64,000 bases of DNA, from the NCBI GenBank assembly GCA_030425385.1, contig JAUIAH010000014.1, forward strand, positions 95,778 through 159,777. The letters are read 5' to 3'. This document shows, piece after piece, positions 44,876-55,108 of the stretch; the stretch's first letter is position 1, and every line of letters starts with the position of its first letter. The position numbers and the translations under genes are program-made. The notes under the pieces were generated by a model. It had not been told where the DNA came from, ran no database searches, and worked only from the letters and a program-made list of their open reading frames with translations. The DNA is from Verrucomicrobiia bacterium (GTDB taxonomy: Bacteria > Verrucomicrobiota > Verrucomicrobiia > Verrucomicrobiales > DEV007).

Positions 44876-45649
44876 GTGCCCGCTCCTCTCCAGCCCGCTC
44901 CCGCTCCTGCTCCTCCTCCCAGTTCCGCTCAGACTGGCGCGTTTCCCCAAACACGATGGTCACTGGTGATAGCTGCGGGCGATGCTGACGAAGGACTGAA
45001 AGCCCGCGCCCTGAGTGAGCTATGCGAGATGTATTGGAAACCGATTTATCTCTATGTCAGAGGACGCGGCCGCAATGCCGCGGACGCTGAGGATCTCACG
45101 CAAGGATTCTTTGGCAGCATTCTCGAGCGCCAGAAATTGGAATCCTTGGAGAGGGTGGAAGGCCGTCTGCGGAGTTATCTCCTCAAATCGGTGAAGAATT
45201 TCATGATCTCTGACTGGAAACGGGATCACGCCCTCAAACGCGGCGGTGGTGTCGAGCACTTGCCCTTGGAGATGGATGAAGGGGAACGCCTCTTCGCCAG
45301 CCAGGAATCAGGCGCGCAACCACCCCGCCCCGATCACCTCTTCGAACGGCAATGGGCTCTGACATTGATCGAGCAAGCACTAGGACGCTTGCAAGAAGAG
45401 TATGAATCCATTGGACGAAAGGACACCTTTGACGCCTTGAGCCCATTGTTAGAAGACATGGGCAAATGGAAAGCTTCTGGTCTAGCAGAACGTTTGGGGA
45501 TGACAGAGAGCAGCGTCCGCGTGGCCATTCATCGGATGCGGAAGCGTTTCCGCGGCTTGCTCGAGGAGGAGATTCGCCAAACCGTGGTGGACCCTGCGGA
45601 AGTGGAAGACGAGATGCGTCATCTCCTCACCGTGCTCGCAGCTGCCTAA
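44876..45649 (+). CDS. ECF-type RNA polymerase sigma factor
   Basis: A 257-residue sigma factor of the class common in Planctomycetes and Verrucomicrobia next to Ser/Thr kinases. A Pro/Ala-rich tail of about 20 residues precedes FPQTRWSLVIAAG. Sigma region 2 carries YWKPIYLYVRGRGRNAADA and EDLTQGFFGSIL, and region 4 carries ASGLAERLGMTESSVRVAIH and RMRKRFRGLL. It should redirect RNA polymerase to cluster promoters. The DAED acidic patch in region 2, missing in kinase-activated EcfP, is present here. The start is uncertain: GTG 44876 is preferred, but TTG 44834 is in frame, and the strong GGAGGGGG site between them leads to an out-of-frame mini-ORF. The kinase gene follows 18 bp later. Confidence 0.9.
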   Translation: MPAPLQPAPAPAPPPSSAQTGAFPQTRWSLVIAAGDADEGLKARALSELCEMYWKPIYLYVRGRGRNAADAEDLTQGFFGSILERQKLESLERVEGRLRSYLLKSVKNFMISDWKRDHALKRGGGVEHLPLEMDEGERLFASQESGAQPPRPDHLFERQWALTLIEQALGRLQEEYESIGRKDTFDALSPLLEDMGKWKASGLAERLGMTESSVRVAIHRMRKRFRGLLEEEIRQTVVDPAEVEDEMRHLLTVLAAA

Positions 45650-45667
45650 CTGAAGCCACCCTACCCG

Positions 45668-48298
45668 ATGTTCCCTCCCGAAGAAGGCTGTTGCAACGTC
45701 TGCGGGGGACCCCTGACCACGGGTGGGCGCTGTCCCAAATGTCTGGCCGCCAATCTCCTGATGGACTGGGAGGAAGAGGCCCCGCGCGAGGAAGATCATC
45801 GTCCGAAGATCGGTCCCTACCGATTAGAGCGGAAGCTCGGCGTGGGTGGTTTCGGAACTGTCTGGCTGGCCGAACAACGCGAGCCCTTCCGTCGCCAAGT
45901 GGCCGTGAAGATTCTCAAGGCGGGCATGGATTCGGATCAAATTCTTGCGCGTTTCCGGGGAGAACAACAGGCCTTGGCCTCACTCAATCACCATCACATC
46001 ACGAAGGTGTATGATGCCGGCATCACCGAAGAAGGACGGCCATACTTTGCGATGGAGGTCGTGGACGGCGTTCCGCTGGACGAGTGCTTCGAGCAAATGA
46101 CTCTTGAGGCTCGCCTGAAGCTCTTTCTGCAAGTGTGTGAGGCTATTGAGCATGCGCATGAACACGGGATCATCCATCGCGACCTCAAGCCTTCTAACAT
46201 TCTGGTGCGCCTGCATCACTGTGAGGATGGCACCGTGATCGGTCACCCCAAGGTGATCGATTTCGGAATCGCCAAAGCAACGGAGCAGCCGAGCGCATCG
46301 ATGGTGACCACCATTCAGCAAGTCATGGGTACACCGGAATACATGAGCCCGGAACAAGCCGGCACGGGTGGGGCCCACGTCGACATGCGGACGGATGTGT
46401 ATTCGCTAGGAATGATTCTCTACCAACTAGTCGCAGGTCGCTTGCCCTGGGCGTTTGGACGCCAACTCTCCCAGGCATCCATTCGAGAACAGATTCTCCG
46501 CAGGGTGCCCGAACGTCCCTCGCAGATGGCGCGCAAACACCGTCCCCCTGAGAAGCGCACGACCACCTTGCGCAGCGGAGCCGAGTTGGACTGGATCGTA
46601 TTAAAGGCCCTCGCGCACGAGCCGGAACGGCGCTATCAAAGCGTGCAAGACTTGGCCAAGGACATCGTTTGCCTGTTAGAGGGGCGCCCTATCTCAGCTC
46701 GCTCACCTAGCCGCATCTATCGTTGGCGCAAGTTCACTCAGCGGCATCCCGGATGGGTGTGGGGCAGCCTCGCGTGCCTGGCGCTGGTGGTCACGACGAT
46801 CGCTCTCTCCCTCCACTATGCTCACACCCACACGCAAGAGGTGCGCTCCGTCCCCCCGGAAGAAGATAAGCTCCTCTACGAAAGTGATCTCGCCTTTCGG
46901 TTAGGAATGGAACGGTGTCGAGGCGATGCCCCACGCGACGGGGTGGCGTTCTTCTGTGAGGCCCTACGAAAAGCGCCCAACCATCATGCCGCCGCCCAAG
47001 CGTTGCTTCACGAACTGGCGTTCCGCGTCTTTCCAACGGAGGAGGGCGAGGGCGCACGCGTCTTGAAGCTCCGGCACAAACGCAAACCCGTGACCTTCGC
47101 CTCGTTCTCACACGACAACGGAAGCGAGTTCGGCACCATCACCAATGATGGGACATTCCACCTTTGGTCGACGGAAACGGGGCGTCTCAGGCCATTTCCT
47201 CTGAAGTTCTTCTTCGGATCCTATCCCTTTGACTACCACCAAGAACGTGAATTAGTCGGCTTCTCACGGGCTGATGGTCTCTGTCAGTTTCTCCAATTGG
47301 ACCCTGTGGGCAAGCATCCCGTTGAACTCCAGTTAGACGGGCGGCTGACTCAAGGACGCTTCAGCCGTAGCGGGGACGGCGTCCTCACCGGGGAAGAAGA
47401 CGGGACGGTGCGCTATTGGGATCGCCTTCACGGACAGGAGCAGCATTCTTGGAAACTCCACACAGCACCGATCCTGAACATGGCCCTGACAGAAGATGAC
47501 CATTATGCGGCCGTGGCTTCTGAAGACCATTCCGCTAGTATTCTGGACCTCGTTTCCGGCAATCTGGTGGCGATGCTGGAACACGCTGGCCCAGTCCATT
47601 GTGTTGCCCTGTCTCCTGATCAACGAACACTGGTCACCGGGTCGATGGACAACACGGCGCGACTTTGGGATCTCTCTACGGGAGAGGCCGTTTCGCCGTG
47701 GCTCCGACATGAAGTGGAAGCGGCCCACCAGGGGATCATTGCCTCGTTCTCACATGATGGCGAACTGGTCATCACGGGAGGCTCGAAAGATGGCTGTGTC
47801 AGGATTTGGGATGCCAAGACGGGAGAAGTGGCCGATGAACCCCTGGCACACGGTTCGGCCGTCTTGAGTCTGGCCGTGGACCCGGATCGGCGCCGCATTC
47901 TCGTCGGCACCGCCGAGCATGGCGCCCATCTCTGGGATGTTCGCACAGGAGAGCGGATCGCCCCTGGATGGCCGCTCCCGGATGCCGTCACCCTGGTAGC
48001 TTTCGCTCCCCTTCAGTCTCAAATCGCCCTCATCGCCGCCAATGGCGAGACCCACCTAGTCGACCTCGCTCCGAGCCGCCCCACCATTTCAGCTGATTTC
48101 CTCACCTTAGCGGAGGCCATCGCTGGCAAGCAGATCAACACGCGCGGCATTCTCATCGATCTTCCCTCGCATGAACGCGACGCACGCCTGAAGGCCGCTC
48201 GTGATTTCGATCGCTTCGATGGCATTGAGCGCATGTGGGTCTCATGGCTGTTGGACGATCCCGAGCGTCGCGGAAGATCCCCCTTCGTCGCCCGCTGA
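45668..48298 (+). CDS. Transmembrane Ser/Thr kinase with zinc ribbon and WD40 repeats
   Basis: An 876-residue kinase. The N-terminal zinc ribbon (CCNVCGG, RCPKC; residues 8-25) leads to the kinase domain (about 50-340) with GVGGFGTVW, K81, HRDLKPSNIL (170-179), DFG at 198-200 and MSPEQAGTGG. A single helix at 363-384 (WGSLACLALVVTTIALSL) is followed by helical repeats and, from about 470 to 830, a WD40 propeller (TGSMDNTARLWDLSTGE, TGGSKDGCVRIWDAKTGE, VGTAEHGAHLWDVRTGE). All catalytic residues are present. The WD40 part would be outside the cytoplasm and may sense a ligand. It is adjacent to the ECF factor, a recurrent pairing in these phyla, so I infer that it controls that factor. Confidence 0.94.
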   Translation: MFPPEEGCCNVCGGPLTTGGRCPKCLAANLLMDWEEEAPREEDHRPKIGPYRLERKLGVGGFGTVWLAEQREPFRRQVAVKILKAGMDSDQILARFRGEQQALASLNHHHITKVYDAGITEEGRPYFAMEVVDGVPLDECFEQMTLEARLKLFLQVCEAIEHAHEHGIIHRDLKPSNILVRLHHCEDGTVIGHPKVIDFGIAKATEQPSASMVTTIQQVMGTPEYMSPEQAGTGGAHVDMRTDVYSLGMILYQLVAGRLPWAFGRQLSQASIREQILRRVPERPSQMARKHRPPEKRTTTLRSGAELDWIVLKALAHEPERRYQSVQDLAKDIVCLLEGRPISARSPSRIYRWRKFTQRHPGWVWGSLACLALVVTTIALSLHYAHTHTQEVRSVPPEEDKLLYESDLAFRLGMERCRGDAPRDGVAFFCEALRKAPNHHAAAQALLHELAFRVFPTEEGEGARVLKLRHKRKPVTFASFSHDNGSEFGTITNDGTFHLWSTETGRLRPFPLKFFFGSYPFDYHQERELVGFSRADGLCQFLQLDPVGKHPVELQLDGRLTQGRFSRSGDGVLTGEEDGTVRYWDRLHGQEQHSWKLHTAPILNMALTEDDHYAAVASEDHSASILDLVSGNLVAMLEHAGPVHCVALSPDQRTLVTGSMDNTARLWDLSTGEAVSPWLRHEVEAAHQGIIASFSHDGELVITGGSKDGCVRIWDAKTGEVADEPLAHGSAVLSLAVDPDRRRILVGTAEHGAHLWDVRTGERIAPGWPLPDAVTLVAFAPLQSQIALIAANGETHLVDLAPSRPTISADFLTLAEAIAGKQINTRGILIDLPSHERDARLKAARDFDRFDGIERMWVSWLLDDPERRGRSPFVAR

Positions 48299-48366
48299 GA
48301 TTCTTTTGAGAAAGTTGGTAACGCTTTTCGCGAATGGCCGTGACTCTCCTGTAACGGAGACATCTC

Positions 48367-51300
48367 ATGCGCCCTTTCACTGTCATTCTTCTTGCTTTCC
48401 TCATCACCAGCGCCGTATCGGCCCTGGCCGAAGTGATCTATGTTTCCAAACGCAGCGTTGTTCTCACCGCGGATGGGAACAGTTGGAACACGTCCTTTCA
48501 ATCGCTCCAGGAGGCTCTCGCCAGCGCGTCCGCTGGCGACGAGATCTGGGTGGCGAAAGGGCGTTATGTCCCGGGAAACAGCGCTACCGATCGTTTCAAT
48601 CTCATCGAGGGCGTCTCGCTCTATGGCGGCTTCCGAGGGGATGAGGCGGCCATCAATCAACGGGATCGCCATGCGAATCCTACCGTGTTGAGTGGCGATA
48701 TCGATGACAACGATCTCCGCGATCACCATGGGGTGACTCGAGATCCCTCCGCCATCCGTGGTCGAAATGCTTATACCGTAGTGCACGCGGGCCCAGCGAT
48801 CACGTCCGCCACGGTGTTAGACGGCTTCATCATCACGAGCGGAAGTGCGGACGCCACTAGCGGAGCCATCAACAGCGCCGAGCGCTCCGGCGGCGGACTC
48901 TTTCTAAGTGGCGATCCGACCATGCGTCACGTGCGATTGGTAGGCAATCAGGCCGATGCACGGGGAGGCGGTCTCTACGCCGAAGGAAGTGCCTCCACCC
49001 TGGAGAATCTCTTTGTAGGTGGAAATGAGGCGAGCAACGGCGGTGGCATTGCTTGCTACGGAAACAGCGCGATCACTCTCACACGCACACAGGTGCAAGG
49101 GAACGAGGCTTCATCCAACGGTGGCGGAATGCGACTCTATCAAAGTGACGTTACGATCACCAATACCCTTGTTTCAGGCAACAAAGCGACTTCTGGTGGC
49201 GCGCTTCATTTCTTCGACAGCACCTCGGAACTGGTCCATGTGACCGTGGCCGCCAACCTCGCCACCTCTGGCGCGAGCGCCGGAGGCCTCCACGCGAGTA
49301 GCAGCGATGTGACCGTTGCCAATTGCATCGTCTGGGGCAATACCGCTGGCGCTGCCAGTGGCGGTTTGGATCAGCAACGACGCGGCAGTACGTTCACCTT
49401 TCCAACCACTGCGATCGAGGGAGTGAGTCTGGATCCCGATTTCCTCAACCTGGTATCAGCCAACGGTGCACCGCATCTTGACGGCAACTATCATTTAGAC
49501 CCAGACTCTCCCATTCTGGATGCCGGAGACAACGCGCGGGCGACCGCACACACACTCACCGTGGATCTCGATGGCGCCTTCCGCAAAGCCGATGGCGACG
49601 GCAATGGAACGGCCTCGGTCGATCCAGGATGCTACGAAGTCGTGCCGGAGGGACCTCTAGCCGCGACTGGCATGGTCACCAATGTGTCCTCTCCAGGTGA
49701 CGGAGACGACCTGATCGCTTCCGACTCTGGCGACCGCGAGACCATCAATGTGACTTGGCTCACCGGATTCGCGGGCGCTGCCGGTGCCAGTGGGAGCTTC
49801 CGCTACCGTTTCATCCTCGAGGATGCCCAGGGCGTTCCCGTACCTCTTGCCAGTGCCAATGGCACCTCCTCCCAGGTGGACGGCCCTCACACCTTCACTG
49901 CAGATGGCAATGGAAACGCTTCAGATCTGCGGTCTGCCGCCCTCATTCCTGCCACCCCTCTCCATCCTGAAGCAACCTACCGCGTGCGCACTCTGTTAGA
50001 AGAGAATGTCGGGACAATCTTTCCGATCTATCGCCTGCGCGTCGCATCCCTCTCACTCGCCACGTTTCGCGTGGATCACTTCACAGGCACGGACCCAGGC
50101 GACGCGAGCAAGCATGTGCTGTCTCGACTCGACGCCATTAGCCTGACGAAACGGCACGCCATCCAAACGGCTGACACTGCCAATCGACGTGCTTTCCGCG
50201 CACGCGTCGATTTCACCTTGCGTCGCTATGATGGATGGACCTCTGCTAGTGCGAATGACAACACGACTATACCCGTGCACCTGCGATACCAACTGCGGCG
50301 CGCGGACACACACGAAGCCCTTCCACTCATCAATACCAATGCCATCGGTTGGGCGGAAGAGACGGTGGACGTGGCCATCGATCGCTTCACCCCAGGCACT
50401 CCCAAGACTCCCGCCGAAGCCAGCGGATTTCACACGCTTTCGCTTGAAGTCGCCGATGGCACGCAACTCGATTCTATCAATGCCACCTACTACGTGGCCG
50501 CAGAGATCCAGCATACCGACTTCCTCTTTCGCGTCGTCGGCAATCGGCTAGAAAGCCTGAGCGCGCAGCTCTTGCACTTCAACGGAGACCTTCGCTTTGC
50601 GCACAATCGCGCCACCATTCACACCATCACCAATGCACCGGAAAGTGCCATTCAATCACAGGCTGCCGATTCGCTCACCACAACCTTGAATGGCGTGGAA
50701 GGCACGCTGCGTTCAGCAGCTGACTACACCTTCGGTCCGATCGCCTTCACAGAGGTCCGCTTGGAGCCTGATGGCACCGCCTACGTGCTCGATATGCCAG
50801 CCTTTGCTCCCGTCACGCCTCCTGGTCTCCCTGACGAGGGCATCTTGCAAGGACTCACCTTTCGCCGAGAAACCCTGCGCCTGGACCACGCCAATGGCCT
50901 CCGCGCCCATGTGACGGTAACGCTTCCCTCTGGTATGGGATGGGGGTCGCACCCACACGCCATGCTGTTAGAGTCTGAGCTCACCTTCGAGCACACGGTT
51001 CTCAACGATTTCTTGGAGCCACTTCTCACAGCGCTCACCCACGCTCCCGTCGGCGGCCTCTACGTCATGGAGGAAAGCAAACCTGTCCTCTTGCAAACCA
51101 ATACTCTCGAATGGAAGCCACAGCAAGGGACCTTCTCGTTGAGCACCACAGGTGGAAAGGACGCACGGTATGTTCGTCAGGATGAGTATGCCCTGTTGGA
51201 CGATCTGGGCTTGGATCCGTTCACGACCTACAAGAAATCCAATGAAGCCTATTTCAATGGAGCCACCACGTGGACCGGCGAGGCGACGATCACCACAGAT

Positions 51301-54300
51301 GACACTAACCATTCCGCGAAACTCCATGCCGAGATCACCATTGATGATCTCGACAACTACGTCGCTCATTTCCCTTACGGTCTCACCTTTGGTGCGAACG
51401 GAGGCCAGGTAACCGTCACAGACGATCTCAGTTCCGGCGCCTTGCAGAATCTCATCAACGTGCGCCTTCCCTACCGCACGTCTTGTCCCGGTGCCGAGAT
51501 CTGCACCGGAGCCGCACCTGCCGATGAGATCCTATCACTCACCCCTACGGGCAATTTCATCAGTCTGACCCCGGATGGAGGTCTGGCCGCGGAAGGCGCC
51601 CTGGCGAACGGAACCGGGCTCCGCTGGGGATACCGCGGGCGCGTCAACGGTCAGGCGCAGTTCGCTCATGAGACCAGCGCCTTTGATCGCGCCGTTGCCG
51701 TGGTGTCCGGGCATGCCATCTCCCTTTCGGCTGGCAGCTTGTTAGGCACTCCCGAAGTTCTCCTGCAATCGGGGCTCGACACGACCATGGTGGGAGGCGT
51801 GGAGGTTCCTGTCCCCACCACACATGTGAGACCGGTCACGGATGCCTATCAACGTGGCGAAGCCCTTCATCCAGGCATGAATCTCCGCGTGGCGGGGACC
51901 GCTGGCGTGATGACCTGTGATTCCTTTCTCGGGGATGCCGCAGAGCCGCTCAGCTATCCACTTTCACTATGCAGTCGCTACTATGTCAGGCGCGGCGGCA
52001 TTTCCGGCGTGCATGAGGCGGATCCAGCCGCGGCTGCAGGGGCCCCCATTGGCATGGCCACCGTCTATGGATATCCGTTGACCCTGGATTCTTATGCCCT
52101 GACATTTCTCCTCAACGAGAATCTTGAATCCGGTAGCAGCGGATCCATGACCGTACCCGCCCCCATCGATCAGACCTTTGCGTTTGAGAAGCTGACCTTT
52201 GATTGCCTTGGCGGTCCGGCGGAAGCAGCCCCTCCTCAACAGGCGGATCAGCGCACGCTCGCCTACTGGGCAGACATCGATTTCCAACCACTCGCCTTCG
52301 CGTTTCAAGCGAACCAGGAACCCGCATGTGGCCTGAAATATCTCACCGTCGGCACGAAGGTCTGGGCACCCCATCTCGGGGCAGTCTATGGCACGTCTGG
52401 GATGCTTCCTAATGGGCAATTCATGACGGCGGCCAGCGGCGAAGTCGTTGGCATCGATTCTCGCCTCCCCGTGCCTAACCAATGGACTATCCCTGGCCCT
52501 GGTGACGAGTCCTATCACTTCATTCCCCAACAGAATCTGTATTTCAATGATGAAGCGTCCGACGGCAATGCGACTCGAGGCCGGCTCAACCTGATGGGCA
52601 GCCTGGATGTGGCCTTCTTTCAAAACATCCCTGTCCACATCGGTCTCACCAACACAGAAGCAGGACACGACCATCCTGCACCTCTCCAGCTCACTGGAGC
52701 CTGGAAGGACTCTAGCAATCGTCCCATCACTGCTCCTGGCTACGATCCCGGCAACATCGGTTTCACGGGCACCTACAGCGCTCATTTCGAGTCAGCCGCT
52801 CATCCACCCACCGCGAATCATCGCTGGCTCAACGTGATCGATTTCACCTATCCTTTGGAATGGACGCCTAGCACACGATCGTTCAAGTCGCGCGCTCCCA
52901 TCACCGGTTCCATCATTGTGTTAGAAGGGGAGCACCAAGTGCGCTATCTCTCGGCAGAGCAGGCCGATATCAAATTCGGGATTCTTTATGATGGCTTGCC
53001 CGAGATCAATCTCGCCAACCTTGGCTACAATCTCGCTGATGAAGCGACCGGTGTCCTCGCGTCCGTCGAGAATGCCGCTGGTGCCGTCGTCAGCGACGCC
53101 TTGAACACGGGCCTGGCACAAGTCGAGAAGCTTCTCGCAGATCAACCCGAGGATCTTCTCAACAATGCCGTGGGCGGGGCACTCGACCACGTGCTCGGAG
53201 ACCTCCACGACGCCTTGCTCACTGCATGGGATGATGCAGAAACTTGGGCCGATCCCGATGGCTACGTTGCCGCGTTGAATCAATATCTGTGCGGCATCAT
53301 TCCGGGAGCAAACGCCATCCGCGTCGATCAGGGAAATGGTGCCTTCGCAATTCAAACAGATGTCTCAGCAATTCTGCGAGACATGGCTGGCGAGGTAGCC
53401 TGGGACATTCCCAACGGTGATTTCCTCAACGCCACCGTCGATGGCTCTGGGCTGCTCTATCAGATCGATCAATCCATCGCGCAATTGGAGAACAGCATCC
53501 GCGCCTTGACGACAGGGCTTGAGATTCGGAACAACGTAGCCATTCCCCTGCCTCCGATTCCCACCTTGGACTATGAGGCCCTCCTCCCTGACCTCGATAC
53601 CCAAGGCATCTTCTCGGCCGCTGAGCAGCTCTCAGCAGCGCGCACGCTCATTGGCGAGCTCCTCGGCGCTTTCAGTCCTGACATTCTCGCCAACCTCGAA
53701 TCACAGTACGGCAACTTCCTCGATGCTCAGTTCCAGGAAATCCAAGGATACTTTGCCAGGATCGAGCCCGCAGTGGAGCGGTTGCGCCAGAATCTCGAGG
53801 AAGCGCGGGACGCTCTCAGCGCCATCCGCGAACGCCTTCAAAGCGACATCGCCGATCGTGTGCAGGGTCTCTTACAGACCGCACAAGGCACGGCCACCGC
53901 CTTGGTCGAAAGCGTGGTCAACGAAGCCAAGGCTGAACTCATTGCCGAGATCGAACGCCGCACACGGATCGATCTCCCCTTCCCTGAATGGACCCGCGAG
54001 GAATTCATTGCCATGGGCAAACGCGCCGTCTTTGATCAACTGCTGGCCCAGGCTGTGGTCCCTGACATTCAGGCTATTCTGCGGGACGAACTGCGTTCAT
54101 TGGAGGATATCATTGTCACTAATATGAGTTCTCTTTTCCAGCAGGTGAATGAAGTCATGCGCGATCTCATCACCGAATTTGTCGCCGACTTCGATGTCGC
54201 CTCCGTCAATGCATTCATCCACGAACTCAATGGCATCGTCAGTGGTGCTGAACTGCAAGGCTATGCCTACATCAATGGCGATAGTTTGCGGAAACTGCGG

Positions 54301-55083
54301 CTCGATCTCGGTGCCGAACTTCATATCCCCGATGACTTTGCGTTCTCTGGTTACCTTGAGGCCAAACGTGAAGAGAGCGGGCCTCATGTCGAAGTCCTGT
54401 TAGGCGCGGATCGCGTGCCCGTGTCCTGGGCACTCGCCGATGAAGAGGCTACCGTCGACGTGACATTGCGCGTCGGGTTCAACGACAACTTCCTGCCCAC
54501 CGACGCGGGCGGCAGCGTCGATCTCGCTACAGGCGAGATGACATTCTCCGAATTCAGCGTGACTGGATTCACCGCAGTGTGCGGCGTGGGCCTGCACGAG
54601 AATTACATTGGCGCCTCTGCTGTCATGGATTTCACCGGCTACGAAGTCGACGGAGCCTTCTTCTTTGGCCACGCCAGTTCGATGGATCCCCTGACGGCTG
54701 TAGCGGGCGATGTCGCTGCCACTATTGGACAAGACGTTGCTCCCTTCACAGGCGGTTACATCGCCGGCGGCGGCCACATTCCCATCTTTGGATCTAGTTG
54801 CCTCTTCAAGATCTCCGCAGGCATCGGCGCAGGCATCTGGTACTTTGATAGTGCCACCCCTGTCTTTGGGGGGAATCTCCACGCCTCCGTCGGAGGGGAA
54901 GCTCTCTGCCTGGTGTCGATCCGTGGCGACATTGATCTCAGTGGCTCGAAGGTAGGCAATCATTTCAACTTCCGCGGCACGGGAACACTCCGCGGGAAAG
55001 CAGGCATTTGCCCCTTCTGCACGCGCTTCCGAGAAAGCGTCACCATCACTTACGAGAACGGCTCCTGGGATGCCGACTACTAA
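48367..55083 (+). CDS. Giant secreted beta-helix protein (2238 residues)
   Basis: This is the largest gene in the window. A signal peptide (FTVILLAFLITSAVSALA) precedes a parallel beta-helix (about 20-400) of choice-of-anchor-Q type (SFQSLQEALASASAGDEIWV, GVSLYGGFRG, SGGGLFLSGDPTMRHV, NGGGMRLYQSDVTI, NPDFLNL-like end and ILDAGDN). Roughly 900 residues of beta-rich sequence follow with no family I recognise, then a helical coiled-coil part (about 1730-1950; LESQYGNFLDAQFQEIQGYF, RLRQNLEEARDALSAIRERL). The last 200 residues are beta strands rich in Gly and end GSWDADY. Several Cys pairs occur. No PEP-CTERM, LPXTG or T9SS tail is visible. It starts at the ATG at 48367 with GGAGA 6 bases upstream. 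Confidence 0.88.
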   Translation: MRPFTVILLAFLITSAVSALAEVIYVSKRSVVLTADGNSWNTSFQSLQEALASASAGDEIWVAKGRYVPGNSATDRFNLIEGVSLYGGFRGDEAAINQRDRHANPTVLSGDIDDNDLRDHHGVTRDPSAIRGRNAYTVVHAGPAITSATVLDGFIITSGSADATSGAINSAERSGGGLFLSGDPTMRHVRLVGNQADARGGGLYAEGSASTLENLFVGGNEASNGGGIACYGNSAITLTRTQVQGNEASSNGGGMRLYQSDVTITNTLVSGNKATSGGALHFFDSTSELVHVTVAANLATSGASAGGLHASSSDVTVANCIVWGNTAGAASGGLDQQRRGSTFTFPTTAIEGVSLDPDFLNLVSANGAPHLDGNYHLDPDSPILDAGDNARATAHTLTVDLDGAFRKADGDGNGTASVDPGCYEVVPEGPLAATGMVTNVSSPGDGDDLIASDSGDRETINVTWLTGFAGAAGASGSFRYRFILEDAQGVPVPLASANGTSSQVDGPHTFTADGNGNASDLRSAALIPATPLHPEATYRVRTLLEENVGTIFPIYRLRVASLSLATFRVDHFTGTDPGDASKHVLSRLDAISLTKRHAIQTADTANRRAFRARVDFTLRRYDGWTSASANDNTTIPVHLRYQLRRADTHEALPLINTNAIGWAEETVDVAIDRFTPGTPKTPAEASGFHTLSLEVADGTQLDSINATYYVAAEIQHTDFLFRVVGNRLESLSAQLLHFNGDLRFAHNRATIHTITNAPESAIQSQAADSLTTTLNGVEGTLRSAADYTFGPIAFTEVRLEPDGTAYVLDMPAFAPVTPPGLPDEGILQGLTFRRETLRLDHANGLRAHVTVTLPSGMGWGSHPHAMLLESELTFEHTVLNDFLEPLLTALTHAPVGGLYVMEESKPVLLQTNTLEWKPQQGTFSLSTTGGKDARYVRQDEYALLDDLGLDPFTTYKKSNEAYFNGATTWTGEATITTDDTNHSAKLHAEITIDDLDNYVAHFPYGLTFGANGGQVTVTDDLSSGALQNLINVRLPYRTSCPGAEICTGAAPADEILSLTPTGNFISLTPDGGLAAEGALANGTGLRWGYRGRVNGQAQFAHETSAFDRAVAVVSGHAISLSAGSLLGTPEVLLQSGLDTTMVGGVEVPVPTTHVRPVTDAYQRGEALHPGMNLRVAGTAGVMTCDSFLGDAAEPLSYPLSLCSRYYVRRGGISGVHEADPAAAAGAPIGMATVYGYPLTLDSYALTFLLNENLESGSSGSMTVPAPIDQTFAFEKLTFDCLGGPAEAAPPQQADQRTLAYWADIDFQPLAFAFQANQEPACGLKYLTVGTKVWAPHLGAVYGTSGMLPNGQFMTAASGEVVGIDSRLPVPNQWTIPGPGDESYHFIPQQNLYFNDEASDGNATRGRLNLMGSLDVAFFQNIPVHIGLTNTEAGHDHPAPLQLTGAWKDSSNRPITAPGYDPGNIGFTGTYSAHFESAAHPPTANHRWLNVIDFTYPLEWTPSTRSFKSRAPITGSIIVLEGEHQVRYLSAEQADIKFGILYDGLPEINLANLGYNLADEATGVLASVENAAGAVVSDALNTGLAQVEKLLADQPEDLLNNAVGGALDHVLGDLHDALLTAWDDAETWADPDGYVAALNQYLCGIIPGANAIRVDQGNGAFAIQTDVSAILRDMAGEVAWDIPNGDFLNATVDGSGLLYQIDQSIAQLENSIRALTTGLEIRNNVAIPLPPIPTLDYEALLPDLDTQGIFSAAEQLSAARTLIGELLGAFSPDILANLESQYGNFLDAQFQEIQGYFARIEPAVERLRQNLEEARDALSAIRERLQSDIADRVQGLLQTAQGTATALVESVVNEAKAELIAEIERRTRIDLPFPEWTREEFIAMGKRAVFDQLLAQAVVPDIQAILRDELRSLEDIIVTNMSSLFQQVNEVMRDLITEFVADFDVASVNAFIHELNGIVSGAELQGYAYINGDSLRKLRLDLGAELHIPDDFAFSGYLEAKREESGPHVEVLLGADRVPVSWALADEEATVDVTLRVGFNDNFLPTDAGGSVDLATGEMTFSEFSVTGFTAVCGVGLHENYIGASAVMDFTGYEVDGAFFFGHASSMDPLTAVAGDVAATIGQDVAPFTGGYIAGGGHIPIFGSSCLFKISAGIGAGIWYFDSATPVFGGNLHASVGGEALCLVSIRGDIDLSGSKVGNHFNFRGTGTLRGKAGICPFCTRFRESVTITYENGSWDADY

Positions 55084-55108
55084 CTCTTTCGCCTTTCCTT
55101 ATCGACTC

